Part shown: piece after piece, positions 10,101 through 20,538 of the stretch | Position numbering within the stretch: position 1 is the first letter of the stretch | Layout of the letters: every line of letters starts with the position of its first letter | Translations under genes and position numbers: made by a program | NCBI GenBank assembly: GCA_011947345.1 | Contig: JAAVTG010001037.1 | Span: 1-64,000 of the forward strand | Length of the DNA: 64,000 nt | Source: Phytophthora quininea | Taxonomy: Eukaryota > Oomycota > Peronosporomycetes > Peronosporales > Peronosporaceae | Direction: 5' to 3' | The notes under the pieces: model-generated | Databases searched by the model: none | Told to the model about the DNA's origin: nothing | What the model saw: only the letters and a program-made list of their open reading frames with translations

Positions 10101-13100
10101 GGACTCACACCGGAACCTTCGAAGTGTGTGAGTCGGCCGTACTTGGGAAAGCGTACGTCCTGGTACATGTGGCCTTCGTCTTCCGCGGTGTGGCAATCGA
10201 TCAGTCGACTGAGGACACTTAAGCAGGTCTGCATAATCATCGAGCTACTCATAGCTCCGCAATGTTCTGCAACTACTGTCACACGACTAGGCTCTTCCTC
10301 GTGATGACTGTCGTCTTCTTTGTGTGCACATGTCGGTGATATCGAGCCGTTTGAAACGATTGAGCTCTCAGCACCTGACTCTTCTAATGCATCAATCGTT
10401 CTCTTTGCTAGGGAATCTCGATCCTCATCATTCTCATCATCGTCATCATCATCATACTCCTCTTTGTCATCCATAAACTCGTCATCATCCTCGCCAACCT
10501 CTTCGTTTTCATTCTCCGAGGCATCCAGTTCGGCCTGGACATCAGCGGCAGGCTCCACGATGTACTCTTTTTCCGAGTCGTCAGGACCTTGGAGTACAAC
10601 CAGCGGCTTGATCTCGCGTAGTAAATCCAATACCATCGACACATTGTCTCCTTCTCGCAAAAAGCGCGACACATTCAAAGCACTTGATAGAACTCGATCG
10701 AGGAACAGCACGATGTTGCCACGTACCACCAACGGCCACCGTCTATCTTCACCTCCCTTACTTTTCATCATACTCACACGAAGGAAATGATTCAGGAACA
10801 CGAGAGAGCCCAACTCGTTAAAGTGTCGCTCATACAACTGAATCATTACCTTCAACACCAGAAGACGGATGTCAGACTGATCGACATCACTGAGCGAGTC
10901 CGAAGATAACTTGTGTTGTCCGTTCTCAGCTGCAATGGTACGATCTTCAGCCAGCAGTCGGTAGTATAGCAGTGTCATGAACTTCTCTGCGCACTCAATG
11001 TCTTCCACCAAAACGCCGCGGTCGTCAAGAATATTGGACAGATAATAGGGACCCACCTTTACCTCATCGCGGAGACACTCGTAGTCCACGCGGAACTCAT
11101 TGCAGTTCCAAGCGACAAACCACCGCGGCACATTCTTGGTGCTTTTCTTTTCTTCCTGGCCGCACGAGGCTCTTCGTGGGAGCCATCTTGCTCGTTCTGT
11201 TTGGCTTCTGGATATTCCCCTGGCCGCATCAGACTGTTCGATCGAGATATGGCCCCATTATCATCCGTATAGTTGTCATCACTGTCGTAAGGGTCGTCAT
11301 CCAAGCCGCCATCACTGTCTCCGTCCTCCGATGTGTCGGGGCTCAGTAAGAATGAAAGCGGCATGTATCTCGCAAACCGATTTGAGGACGAGATCGTACC
11401 TTTCATCATCTCAAACGCCAATCGACTCTCAGAACCGTTCTGAAGGAACTCAAACAGGAAAGGGGCGAAATTTGCATGCTGGGAATCTTGACGAAGCCGA
11501 TTTGCTTGTAGGGCATTCCACTCCGACTCGGTGTGGTCAGTCGCAAGCGGATCCGTGTAGAGATATCCTAGGTACTTCAGCCGATACAGATCCAGATCGC
11601 TCATTTCGGTTTCCAGCTTCCGAATCAGTTCCTCGACCGCGTCTGGGCCCCACACGAGATCTTTCGTCGCGAAAGTTTTCCCCAATCGATCGAAAAACTC
11701 AGGCAAGAGCACTACTGACTTGGCATTCCGTACCAGTCGAGCACGAGTGTTAATCCCGTAGCTCAGTTTGCTCCGACCACTCTCGGTGGCGTTGGTGATA
11801 TCTCGTCGCCCTCCGTTCTTGTGTGAAGAGTTGTTTCCCTTCTGGAATAGCTGGGGATTCGCTGTAGGCAAGTGGCGCCCGTACTCGTCGTACTCCAGCT
11901 GGCTAATTTTCACGTCATCGATCAATGGATGCGGAAAGATGTTGCGGATCACATAGGACGAACGTGGGTTCTCATGGGTGAGCAAAGCCACCAATTGCGA
12001 CGAGATGCGGCGCTGGGCTTTGTCTTGCGAGTACAACGCCAAATAAAGCTGCCATACTAAGGTTCCATGCTTACGTGCAGAGTCTTGAATCAGCTCTACG
12101 ATCTCAGTGGCTTGCTCCAGAATATGCACCTTCACCAAAATGGAGGAGCATTTCGTGATTGAGAAACTGAGCGAGCGATTAAACAGGAACAACGCATGGT
12201 GTCGGGAAAACTCGTCAACTCGCATGGCACGCAATAGATCCCTTGCAACTCGCTCTGGTGTCGCTTTTTCCCGCTAGACAAGCAAACTTCCAGCGTTTGG
12301 AGAACCAGCGTGACCACAAGGTAGTCCAACCCGAGCTGAGAATACGCAAGTGCATTGGCCATACTACGCTCAGTATTTGACATACCCCCAACTGAAAGCT
12401 GTCCATAGCCCTTCCCTGAGGAAGCAAGGTGTAGCGGGTGCGACCCACTCGATTTGTTCTCGACAAATCGAATGCGCGGGACACAAAGTTTTTGCTGTGG
12501 TACTTGGTGAAGATTGCACGACGGTTGGCTGTCTCGGATTTTAAACTGCGCGTGTCGGAATAGTTGATCACCATATACTTGATAACACACGCGGCAGCAA
12601 AGCTCACTTCCTCCATGGGAGAGTGGAGAAGCTCCATAATCACTTCAATGCTGTTCTTGTACTGTGAGCTCGGCACCTCTTCAAATACGCCACGAGTGCA
12701 GAGCAGACGTTGGATAGCCAATAACAGTTCCACTTGGAATTCCGTCGTGGGGATGGGGGCATCAGTGTTTGACGGGCTGTTAAGCTGAGCAACCGAGTAC
12801 TCTTTAAAGTTTTCGAGCAGCTTCATGAGACTGGCGAATGCTCGTCGATCACGTTGGCGTATTCCTCCCAGAGGGATATTGCGGTTAAATTGCACCAACT
12901 GATGGTAGATGTTTTCCATGCTTTCGTTCGTCACGAGGTTCGGGATGAAATTTAGGTTGACAAGCTTGCGCAGCAAATGTCCTCCCATTCCGGATGGATT
13001 TCGGTGCCCCATGTTCCTTCCTTGCACGCGATTTTCGTTTCCTCAGTTGACCATGGTACGTGTAGTTTGTTCATTCGACACATTTCGATCATGTTACAGA

Positions 13101-14641
13101 GAAAAGGCTTCGTGCCTCCTTCGGACTGAGCAGCGTCGTTGAGCCAGCCACCTTCAGCCAGTCGGGAACATTGATGTCCCCAGCGATATCACCAATGAGT
13201 TGCCGAAGCTCATTCTCGTGCTGTGATGTGACACGCTGCAACCCGAGGCCAACCTCTTTATCGCGCCGGCTCACGGTTGCGCTTAGACAGATATACCTGC
13301 GCGTCAACCCATGTTTCAACTCCAGTGCAAACTTACCGCTAAGACCTTCGGATGACTCGTTATCCGGGTCATCCTGCGACGACGACACCGACGGATAAAT
13401 CACCACGTTGAAAATGTCATTGAGTGCATGACTCGCCAGCGTTTTCCGCGATACAGGATCTCGTTCGATGATTGCCAGGGCAGTTAAACCCAGCAGCCGT
13501 AGCTGCAGCGTATCCGACTTGTTCTTGCTGATCTTCAGTACTGGAATTTCAAAAGAGACAGGCTGGGGGATGTCTCGAGTCGAGGTAAGCGCATCAAACT
13601 CACACGAATCCGACACTTCCTCTACCACAAGCGACACACTCAACCACGAACGCAGATTATTGGCGATCGCCTGGATAAACGGCTCGCGACTGTCGCACCA
13701 ATACCGATGCACTCGGTTGTTTTCAAAATACATCAGGAGCTCATTCGAGTTGGTCGTCACGCGCTGAATCTTGACGATATCGATCAGCAAAATCGACGAC
13801 AGCGTCGCGCGTGTCTGGGGATCCAGTCGATCCAGACTCGCCGCACGCACTGCTAACAAGACATCCACCTTGACCGGCTGGATGGCGATACTGCGTGTTG
13901 TACTCAACTTGGACATCGTAAACGTCTTGCCACACAGCTGGAACAAACTGTCAAAGTACATACCGGTGCCCATCATGGCGTTCCCCTGTGCTGCACCTGC
14001 ATTGGCTACTCCAGCCCCTGCCCAGTTATTGTCCGTGCTAACACTCGCCCCCACTGCACTCAGTGCATCGGCAGTAGCTGCATCAATTTCATCTTTTCTG
14101 AAAGATGACGCACGCTCCCTCAATTGGTAGTAGGCAGACAGCAGCTGCTGTCGACACCGGCACGTGTACGTCTCTTTAAGGTTCTTGCCGATGAAGACAG
14201 TGAACGCTCGGTCTGCATTGTGTCCGCCGCTATCCGAGGCTATGGTGATCTCTTTGATATTGTCGAAGGCGTAGCGCTCCTTGACTTCCTCTGTGTATGG
14301 GTCCACGATGGTCAAGTGGGAGCTACTGAGCACCATGAGCCGTTTGACGGAGCGCAGGAAGCCCACGCGCGTCACGAAGAAGCGCGCAGCGTAGATGACG
14401 CCCGAGTAGCGATTGTGCGGCGCCTCTAGCCCCTCGCCATCGTCGTCCTCGTCGTCGTCGTCGTCCCCGAGTGTGGCAGCGACCCGTAGAAGGAGCTGCT
14501 GCGGGGCTCCACCTCAAATCCCGTGGTCTCCGGCCCGCGCGGTACGAAGCCCTCGTCCAGCGCCACCAGGTCCCGACCGAACACCAGCGGGTCCAGCTTG
14601 GTCTTGAGCGCCTCCAGCGCTGCGTCCTCGTCGCGCGGCAT
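7188..14641 (-). CDS. DNAJC13/RME-8/GRV2-type endosomal protein, no J domain seen
   Basis: A 7.4 kb minus-strand coding stretch without clear introns, about 2,487 codons after frame correction. The N-terminus holds an acidic run and a PH-like region (FFVTRVGFLRSVKRLMVLSS, YAFDNIKEI). Later come RME-8 hallmarks: WNCNEFRVDYECLRDEVKVG, repeated IWN-type motifs (PEVVWNANMRSQM at about 9650; PHVMWTDRMRKEL at about 8420) and VAGIYVNFFNENP, then ARM-like C-terminal helices to TAA at 7188-7190. RME-8 acts on endosomes with Hsc70 and retromer. The J domain should follow FPGWPINDEAAFLRALLDSI (about 9400), but no HPD motif is present. Frame changes at about 14465, 13150, 13032, 12387, 12267, 11145, 9788 and 9721 each fit one missing base in a short run; another lies near 8010. 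I read this as an intact gene with assembly errors. Confidence 0.85.
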
Positions 14642-15563
14642 GGCGGCAGCGCTGACCCTTCGGGGGAAGGCGCCAAGCTCGAAAATCAGATCGAGTATCT
14701 AAAATCGTACTTACTGACGATGCTGGCTTCTGATTGGTGTTTAAGAAATACACTTGGTATTTGTATGGTATAGCCTAAGCAGACGACTGCCATTCGTTCA
14801 GATTTGCCGACAATTGCGCGTGAAGTTCATTCCTGCTTTTTATCGCTTGGAGAGAAGAACAGACTGTGTGGAGACCCCTTTATCGCGGAAGCCAGTGACG
14901 ATCTTGCCAGAACGGACCAATTCATGTCGATTGCAACTTTTTCGGGTACCAGCTGAGGCTTCGCCACAAGACGTTAGGAGTTTGCGTGTGTAGAGCTAGA
15001 GTTGGTTGGACGGCCGCAGGGTTGGCTGCGCTCTGCTGATGTTTCTATTTAAACAAGCGTATGTCTGACTGGAATGAGGACACTCTTTTCGACTGAAGAA
15101 AGCAGCAACCCCAGCCGTACTGTAGTGTAGACCTGTAGACGCAAAGTCGAGTGATGATCGTTTTAAATTGGTTATTCGGACCTCGCACTCGTGCGGGCTG
15201 ACGAAGAACAAACATAAGACTACGATGATCTGACGACTCGCATCCTGCCGCTTGATATCGTTTGCGGATGATGCGCTTGGTTTGCATTACCGCTGCAATA
15301 ATGCAGTTGCATCATCCATTATGAATTCCATTCGCCTAAGGAACTGTTATGTATGAGGTGCGGCCGACTTCGCCAAGGAGAAAGTTTAATCCTACAGTGT
15401 GGTTGAAGATTTGGGAGGCCACAAACGGTCTGGAGGATGTGTGTCTGAAAGAGATCGCGGGCCCCCAACCGGAATTGAAAGCTGAGAGTGATTCGGCAGT
15501 AATTCCAATAACCCATTCAGCTACGGGCACAAGGCAACATTCAGCCAGGCGTGCTTGGCCGCA
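14642..15563. other. Intergenic region, no gene seen
   Basis: About 0.9 kb between the divergent RME-8-type gene and secreted gene F. Only short open frames on both strands with no recognisable motif. It must hold the promoter of the large minus-strand gene near 14650. Confidence 0.6.
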
Positions 15564-15580
15564 GTTCATTCGTCAATCTT
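15564..15580 (+). promoter_or_regulatory. Oomycete Inr+FPR core promoter for gene at 15590
   Basis: GTTCATTCGTCAATCTT lies 9 bp before the ATG and follows GCTCATTYYNCAWTTT with few mismatches. Confidence 0.55.
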
Positions 15581-15589
15581 CGCTCGGCA

Positions 15590-16047
15590 ATGAACGTGTT
15601 TCTGCGTGTCCTCTGCTGCGTCGTGTCGATTCTTTTGGCCGCTTTGCCGGTCGCCGTCGCTGACATGGAAGTGGTTATCTACAGCGAGCTCAAACCTGGC
15701 GCTCGGAAATGGGTGTACGAGTTCTCAACCACCCAGCGGTGCTACACGTTTTCAAGCTGCTTTGGCGGAGTTACGATCGGCGCGGACTGGTCCGGTATTG
15801 GCGGCAACACCATCGTCTTCTACTCGCAAGACCAGTGCCAAGGACAGCAGAGCGTCACCAAGAACACCCGTAAGGACCAAGTCGTGTTCGACTACGGAAG
15901 TGCCTCCATCGGTGCGAGATCGTTCATGGTCTGGGAAAGCGCCATGTACGCGACACGGGGTTCACGGAAGACTGCCGGGAACGAGCTGTATTCAACGGCA
16001 CCAATTCCTCCGGGAGTTCCTACTCTGATGCCATTTCATTCCCGTAG
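15590..16047 (+). CDS. Small secreted four-Cys protein F (crystallin-like), one-base frame break
   Basis: ATG 15590 opens a signal peptide (MNVFLRVLCCVVSILLAALP). Mature family marks: MEVVIYSEL, QRCYTFSSC, WSGIGGN, IVFYSQDQCQG and ARSFMVW. At GGGG 15957-15960 the present frame runs into an atypical basic tail ending at 16078. One more G puts it into a tail with the fourth family cysteine (FTEDCRERAVF), two possible N-glycosylation sites and a stop at 16045-16047, which is the form I annotate. The gene converges on member G. With G it forms a third, more divergent subfamily 11 kb from the main cluster. Function unknown. Confidence 0.78.
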
Positions 16048-16084
16048 GCGTCTCCGTTATAATCTGAAGTCAACGTGATAAACT

Positions 16085-16504
16085 TCAAGCCTCGGTTGAA
16101 TTGGTAACATTGACTTGCACTCGTTCGGCGGACTCGCAGGCGTTCGCGTACGACGTTGGTGTGTCGCCAATCTTGCTCCACAGCATGAACGACGACACTG
16201 CGTTGGAGAGATTGTATTTGTCGAACAGTACTGAGTGCGTCGGAGTCGGTTCGGCAAGGTAGGAGCCGCTGCAGCGAGTGTCCTTGTAAAAGACGATCCT
16301 AATCCCATTGGCATCTTTCCAACTGGCCAAACTCGCCTTGTCGTTGAAGCAGTTCGTGATCGTGTAGCACCGTTGGGTCATGTCCGAGAACTTGACTCGC
16401 CACGGATCTTCCATCGTGATGCCGTGGTTGAGAAGCTCCCCGCCATTACAGAGTGAAGTCAAAGCGAGGAGCAAAACGACGGCGAAGAAGTAGGTGGTGG
16501 TCAT
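16085..16504 (-). CDS. Small secreted four-Cys protein G (crystallin-like)
   Basis: Intact 139-residue protein. ATG at 16504, signal peptide MTTTYFFAVVLLLALTSLCNG. Family marks: WRVKFSDMTQRCYTITNC, LASWKDANG, IRIVFYKDTRCSGSY, LSNAVSSFMLW and a last Cys (ANACESAE), then a tail with two possible N-glycosylation sites (NVTN, NSTE). Best partner is gene F on the other strand. The stop codon is 37 bp from the corrected stop of F. A close match to the oomycete initiator lies 8 bp upstream. Function unknown; extracellular by signal peptide. Confidence 0.86.
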   Translation of the reverse strand: MTTTYFFAVVLLLALTSLCNGGELLNHGITMEDPWRVKFSDMTQRCYTITNCFNDKASLASWKDANGIRIVFYKDTRCSGSYLAEPTPTHSVLFDKYNLSNAVSSFMLWSKIGDTPTSYANACESAERVQVNVTNSTEA

Positions 16505-16511
16505 CTTGGAT

Positions 16512-16529
16512 GGAACTTGAGGAATGAGG
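16512..16529 (-). promoter_or_regulatory. Oomycete Inr+FPR core promoter for gene G
   Basis: Minus-strand CCTCATTCCTCAAGTTCC, close to GCTCATTYYNCAWTTT, 8 bp upstream of the ATG at 16504. Confidence 0.5.
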
Positions 16530-16561
16530 TCGAAATATCGAGAGGCCGAATAGTGGTGATA

Positions 16562-17260
16562 CTAGGTAGCTTCATTACCTTTCGATAGCCAAGCAAAGTG
16601 GAAACTGTAGTCATACCCTGCAAATGTCGGGTTAGAACTTGGTAGACAATGGAACTTGTGTGTTACGAACCTGAATGAGGCAACAAAGTCTGGACGTTGT
16701 AAAACAGCCAAAACCCGAGGCTGGTCTGGACCCAGTCGAACTGCTTCTCCAATACAAACGCCAGTTGTCGAACCGGAGAAATCCCCAGCATTCGCTGTAG
16801 AATTTGAAACAAAAGTAACAGCGAGATGATCTGAAGCAAGCAGTAGAAGAAGAGCACATTCTGCAGCGTATGGAAAAGTCGATCTTGGTCCACATGATCA
16901 AAGACGGGGTAATACTCGCGATTGGGAAGTCCAAACGCAGCAAACAAGTAAATCGCTGAAGGAAAATCAAGTTAGCAGACAACAAATACCCCAGCAATAT
17001 TGCGACATCTTACAAAAGACGACAGGAATGATCACTTCGACGTAGTTCAAGAGGATCAAAAATTCTGCCATGTCGAGAAGTCGCCTAACTTTTAATGCAT
17101 ACTGCTTGGTGGCAGATATCTTCGGCTGGTTATTTGTCGGTATTGGCGTGAGCTTTTGATTCCCAGCTTCACAGCCTTTAGAGCTCAACACAAGTGGAAG
17201 CAGAATCTTCCCTGAAGATCCCTCGACCCGTGATGACCACTGCGCAATTCGTCGCTCCAA
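16562..17260 (-). CDS. Multi-span membrane protein of an oomycete-expanded family, 5' incomplete
   Basis: Three exons joined by GT-AG introns: 17014-17260, 16671-16955 and 16562-16617, introns 58 and 53 bp. Together they give about 195 residues with hydrophobic helices (AEFLILLNYVEVIIPVVFSIY; LFFYCLLQIISLLLLFQILQ) and family-like blocks LPNREYYP, RQLAFVLEKQ, LGFWLFYNVQ and GYDYSFHFAWLSK near the C-terminus. I recognise this as a large Phytophthora family of putative transmembrane proteins without a known role. No ATG opens the first exon (upstream limit is a TAG; the first start-like codon is TTG 17260), and relatives are longer, so this copy is 5'-truncated or its first exons are damaged. 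Confidence 0.65.
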
Positions 17261-17320
17261 GACGAGCTAAATTCAAATCGTGTAAATTGTCAAATTCAGC
17301 GTTGGGACGACCACTGTGAC

Positions 17321-18000
17321 GATGGCTCGTACTGTGAAGAGGAAGGCGACGACGGGCAGCGTCACGTCGAAGCGTGCTTGTAGATCCAAAGTCCAAGAGT
17401 GCTATGACAACCGTCTCCCCGCTGACGTTCGAGACCAATTGCTACTGCGGTGGCTGCTTCATGAATTGGCCTACGGCATGTGATTACCATTGTCAGCGAG
17501 TATTTCATGACAACGCAGGAGGCGATGGTGAAGGCCGCAGAATTGGGCCAACTGCCGCAGTTGCGGACGTTAGCGGCCAAATACCGTGGCCCCGTAACGT
17601 CGGACGCTGTCGACGCAGTGGAATTCCTTTACTCTCGTGTCCGATTGAACGGTGCTCCTGATGTGCTATGGGGATCTTGGAGGCTGCTGTAGTTCATGGC
17701 CGCCTGCTTGTAGTGAAATTCGTTGTTGCGACTGTGCCAGAGACTCGGGGACGTTGAGATTTCGGGGCCGCTCTTTGCAGAGCTCTGTGCTCTCTGCTGC
17801 CATTCGCGGCGGGTACGTGGGTAGAGTGGAGGAGCTGCTAGATCTTCAGCTTTTCCTTTGGAAATATTATGCCAAATACGTCGCTGAAGCAGTAGCTGAG
17901 CGCCAGGAGGATAACCCACACGTTTCACAAAAACAAAGGACAAAGCGCTGGTTCATGCAGCTCAACGAGGACGAAGTGGTTTGATAAAATTCGTATCTGC
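17321..18000 (+). pseudogene. Ankyrin-repeat-type gene remnant, copy 3
   Basis: An ATG at 17321 begins an ORF with the N-terminal layout of Phytophthora ankyrin proteins (VRDQLLLRWLLHELAYGM) that stops after about 50 codons. Other frames then continue with repeat-like pieces: EAMVKAAELGQLPQLRTLAA (17510 on), VHGRLLVVKFVV and GYVGRVEELLDLQLFLWKYY with AEAVAERQ to 17984. FLWKYYAKYVAEAVAERQ is close to FLWNYAKRFAHAVAEQQ of the copy at 34417-35785. Several frame changes make it non-functional as it stands. Confidence 0.6.
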
Positions 18001-18504
18001 TCGCGGTGGGAATTGGTTCCCAGGCGCTCTCGAGCAAGCGCTCGAAATCACGGCCTCGCAGAAGAATAAGTGGGCTTTGCGTACGAAGATGGGAGAAACT
18101 TCTTTATATCGCGCGTCGAGCGTAAGATGTAAGAAATGTTTGTGTAACGTAAAAAAGTAAAATAATCGAAAAATCTTCCACAGTCGTAAAAGAAATCCAA
18201 CAATGAACGTCAAGAGGGTGTGCGTGCTTGTTAAAAAGGAAAGTCACCACATTTAAGCATCCCGAACGAGCTGCAGACACGAAAGATTTGTCAAATGACT
18301 GCGATGCGATCGTTCCCTACTCGTACAGGAAGTCTACGACATCTGCCTCGCAGCCGCGGTGAAAGCTTCTTCAATATCTCCAGCATGCCACATTCCTTTG
18401 TCATGGTGATACTTGACGCTTTTAACGTATCCCCGCTCGCCGTACAAGACAAAGCTCATCTTGAATGAGTCTATCGCCGACGTTTTCCGACCGGTTTGTC
18501 GAGG

Positions 18505-18890
18505 GACGTAGGGGTACAACAAGGAACGCGAGGAGTTTGTCAAGTTCTTGAAGCTCTTGGTTGAAGACACGAACATCCCGAGCGCACTGAAGGTCCGTGC
18601 GGCGGTGGGTGCCGCCAATGAAGGTGATGATCTGGTAATCATGTTGTAACATAACGACAAGATCAAGATCGTCTTGAAACCGATGGTGGGCCATCGCCAA
18701 ATGTAGACCTGCGGACATTTAAGTTCAACAGGCTCAACGAAGAAGACTGGCCGTTCGAACAGCATCAGACGCGCACTCTGATCGCCACACTCGGCCTCGT
18801 GCTCGCTCCGACCGTGCTGCTTATGTTCGGGACCATCGCCAGAGGAAACGCTGCCAACGACGAGGAGCACCGCAAGCACTGGAGTTGAGG
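18505..18890 (+). pseudogene. Unrecognised coding fragment with one membrane segment
   Basis: Plus-strand reading gives REEFVKFLKLLVEDTNIP and VRAAVGAANEGDDLVIML at 18510-18650, then after a stop and frame change RLETDGGPSPNVDLRTFKFN, EEDWPFEQHQTRTLIATLGL and a hydrophobic segment LVLAPTVLLMFGTIARG, ending at TGA 18888-18890. Composition looks like real protein rather than chance. A longer minus-strand ORF (18334-18987) overlaps but reads less like protein. I do not recognise the family; it could be a decayed gene or one with undetected introns. Confidence 0.4.
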
Positions 18891-19409
18891 GAAACGACAA
18901 GGATAGATTGTTGATCAGAAGGACTCCATTTGGTTCAAACGTGTAAACTTTGGAAGCACAGCTTGTCCATCGACACGATGAGTTCACAACGAGGTGTCAC
19001 CCCACAAAATCAAAATTATGATGCCGAATGTCATTCTCACCCCGTGCCATCCGTTTCCCTTGATCCGATCTTGTGTTGCATCCGTCGCCTCTGACTGCTG
19101 ACAAGACTAAACTCGTACAGCACACAGCAGATGCCATTTAACTAGCAACTAGCTACGAGCTAGTGGACGGACGCTCCTGCCAATGAACTGCACTCGGATG
19201 CGTTCATTTCCGAAGCTCTGGAAGAGAACCAACTCGAACGCGACGGTGATCCAGGGAGAAGAATCGAAGGAGAAGGGCCCCGGAGGCACCTGCGGAGTCG
19301 GGAAGGCGGCAGCGCACAAACTGCCTCAATGCTTTCGCTTTCCAAAATTGTGAATGTACTTAAACTTCGCAGTTCACTACCGTAGTGCAGCCTCTAAAGC
19401 TCCTAGAGA

Positions 19410-19850
19410 TCACTGTGTCTTCTTGCGGTTGGCTTCTCTGTACAATCTGTCGAACTTCTGCCAGCCGGGATCCAGCGGGTCGTAGAACTTGGTGCCAGTC
19501 TTCGGGTCGACATGTGACGGCTTGACGCCCATCCTGGCAAGAATGGAGTCTTGGCTTTCTCCATCCTTGATGGCAGTGATGATCTTGGCCTCGTTCCAGG
19601 CCTCTTTGAGCCTCGCCTTGATGGCTTGGTACTTGGCCTTGAGCTTGGCATACAGATCTTTCAGGCTCGTTTTGGTCAACTGGTACCTGCCGTTCGCGCT
19701 GGTCTTCAACCCTTTCGCAAACTCGCGGATTCCTCTCTCTTCAGTGTTGTCCTCGACTGCGATTCGAAGCGAGCGGTGCTCGGTATTGTCGGCAAAAGCA
19801 GAAGCAAAGAGCACGACCAACACAACGATCAAGAGGCGGAGTCCACGCAT
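19410..19850 (-). CDS. RxLR-EER secreted effector protein
   Basis: Intact 146-residue protein. ATG at 19850 opens a signal peptide (MRGLRLLIVVLVVLFASAFA, residues 1-20). RSLR is at residues 26-29 and EER at 37-39, the standard spacing for host-translocated Phytophthora effectors. The C-terminal effector region is Lys/Ala-rich helical sequence (KDLYAKLKAKYQAIKARLKE) followed by LARMGVKPSHV and DPGWQKFDRLYREAN; I see no confident WY-fold. By family knowledge such proteins enter plant cells and alter immunity; the target is unknown. Surroundings are repeats and gene fragments, typical of effector locations. Upstream ATGs further out lack a signal peptide and were not used. Confidence 0.9.
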   Translation of the reverse strand: MRGLRLLIVVLVVLFASAFADNTEHRSLRIAVEDNTEERGIREFAKGLKTSANGRYQLTKTSLKDLYAKLKAKYQAIKARLKEAWNEAKIITAIKDGESQDSILARMGVKPSHVDPKTGTKFYDPLDPGWQKFDRLYREANRKKTQ

Positions 19851-20354
19851 GGCTGGAGTTGATAAGATGGTGCGTTCTGCCGAGGGAATCGGAGAGTGAG
19901 CGAGGTGTTTTGTCAGCGCAAGACTTTCGACATCATGGCCACGAAGTTTTATTGTACCATTGAGGCGGAGGTTCCATACGGAAATGCATGCACCGAACAG
20001 GATCTGCTCTCGGGCATGCATCAGAAGCAGAAGTTATCCATGTTTTGCGCACACGCACAAACGTAAATTACGGCAAGTACCGTCGGTGACTATACAGGAA
20101 GTCAGCGCAACTATCTGTGACCAGATCAGATCCCAGGTCACACGTACTATCACGAAGCCAACGGAAATTCATCAACAAGCAACAAAGTGCATGAACCCTT
20201 TGGGTTAGAACGCACGCCTGGAAAACAATTGCTTGGACGAGGAGCTAACCACCACCAGCGGTTCCCGGAGCCAAACCTCCATGATAAACCACGATTGCTT
20301 CGCACTGGTCTTTGTTGGGAAGATTACGGTTATCTGAGTGACAAAGGGCAGCTG

Positions 20355-20427
20355 GACAGTCCCGTAAACCCCAAAACCATGGAGAGCAGAACGGCGCTCC
20401 ATTCGGTTTGGTGTTTACGGGACTGTC
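20355..20427. repeat. 73 nt foldback hairpin, copy 1
   Basis: GACAGTCCCGTAAAC at the left pairs with GTTTACGGGACTGTC at the right, and the pairing continues with few mismatches over about 30 bp per arm around a loop near 20386-20397. The same hairpin occurs at 33146-33218. Confidence 0.75.
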
Positions 20428-20522
20428 GAGAAAAAGAAAAGACAAACGCTTTTCAAGGGGTTCGAACTCATGAGAATCGTCACTGACGTGACCCAAGTAG
20501 ACTGTAGTGTGAAATGCAAATC

Positions 20523-20538
20523 CAGAAAAGAAACTTAT
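20523..20538. repeat. Target-site duplication (left) of LINE A
   Basis: CAGAAAAGAAACTTAT, 16 bp, repeated exactly at 23088-23103. The unoccupied site is present once in the second copy of the host segment (about 33307-33325). Confidence 0.85.

Larger units (their letters stand above)
20199..20538 (+). repeat. Duplicated SINE-like/hairpin segment, copy 1
   Basis: This stretch is nearly identical to 32986-33313. It begins at TTTGGGTTAGAACGCACGCC, where copy 2 continues upstream into a tRNA-Arg-like head that is missing here. It contains a 73 nt inverted repeat (20355-20427) and ends in the target site of a LINE insertion. Short ORFs across it are not convincing protein. Confidence 0.7.

Noticed and set aside
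9653..11131. Separate gene models for each open frame of 7188-14641
   Set aside because: All frames align in order to one RME-8/DNAJC13 protein; the breaks fit missing bases.
13110..13160. GT-AG intron of 26 nt explaining the frame change in the RME-8-type gene
   Set aside because: Far shorter than the 53-71 bp introns seen here; one missing base in a G run explains the change better and fits the other breaks.
18334..18987. 217-codon minus-strand ORF
   Set aside because: It overlaps plus-strand sequence with better protein character and has low-complexity Ser-rich stretches; no motif recognised.
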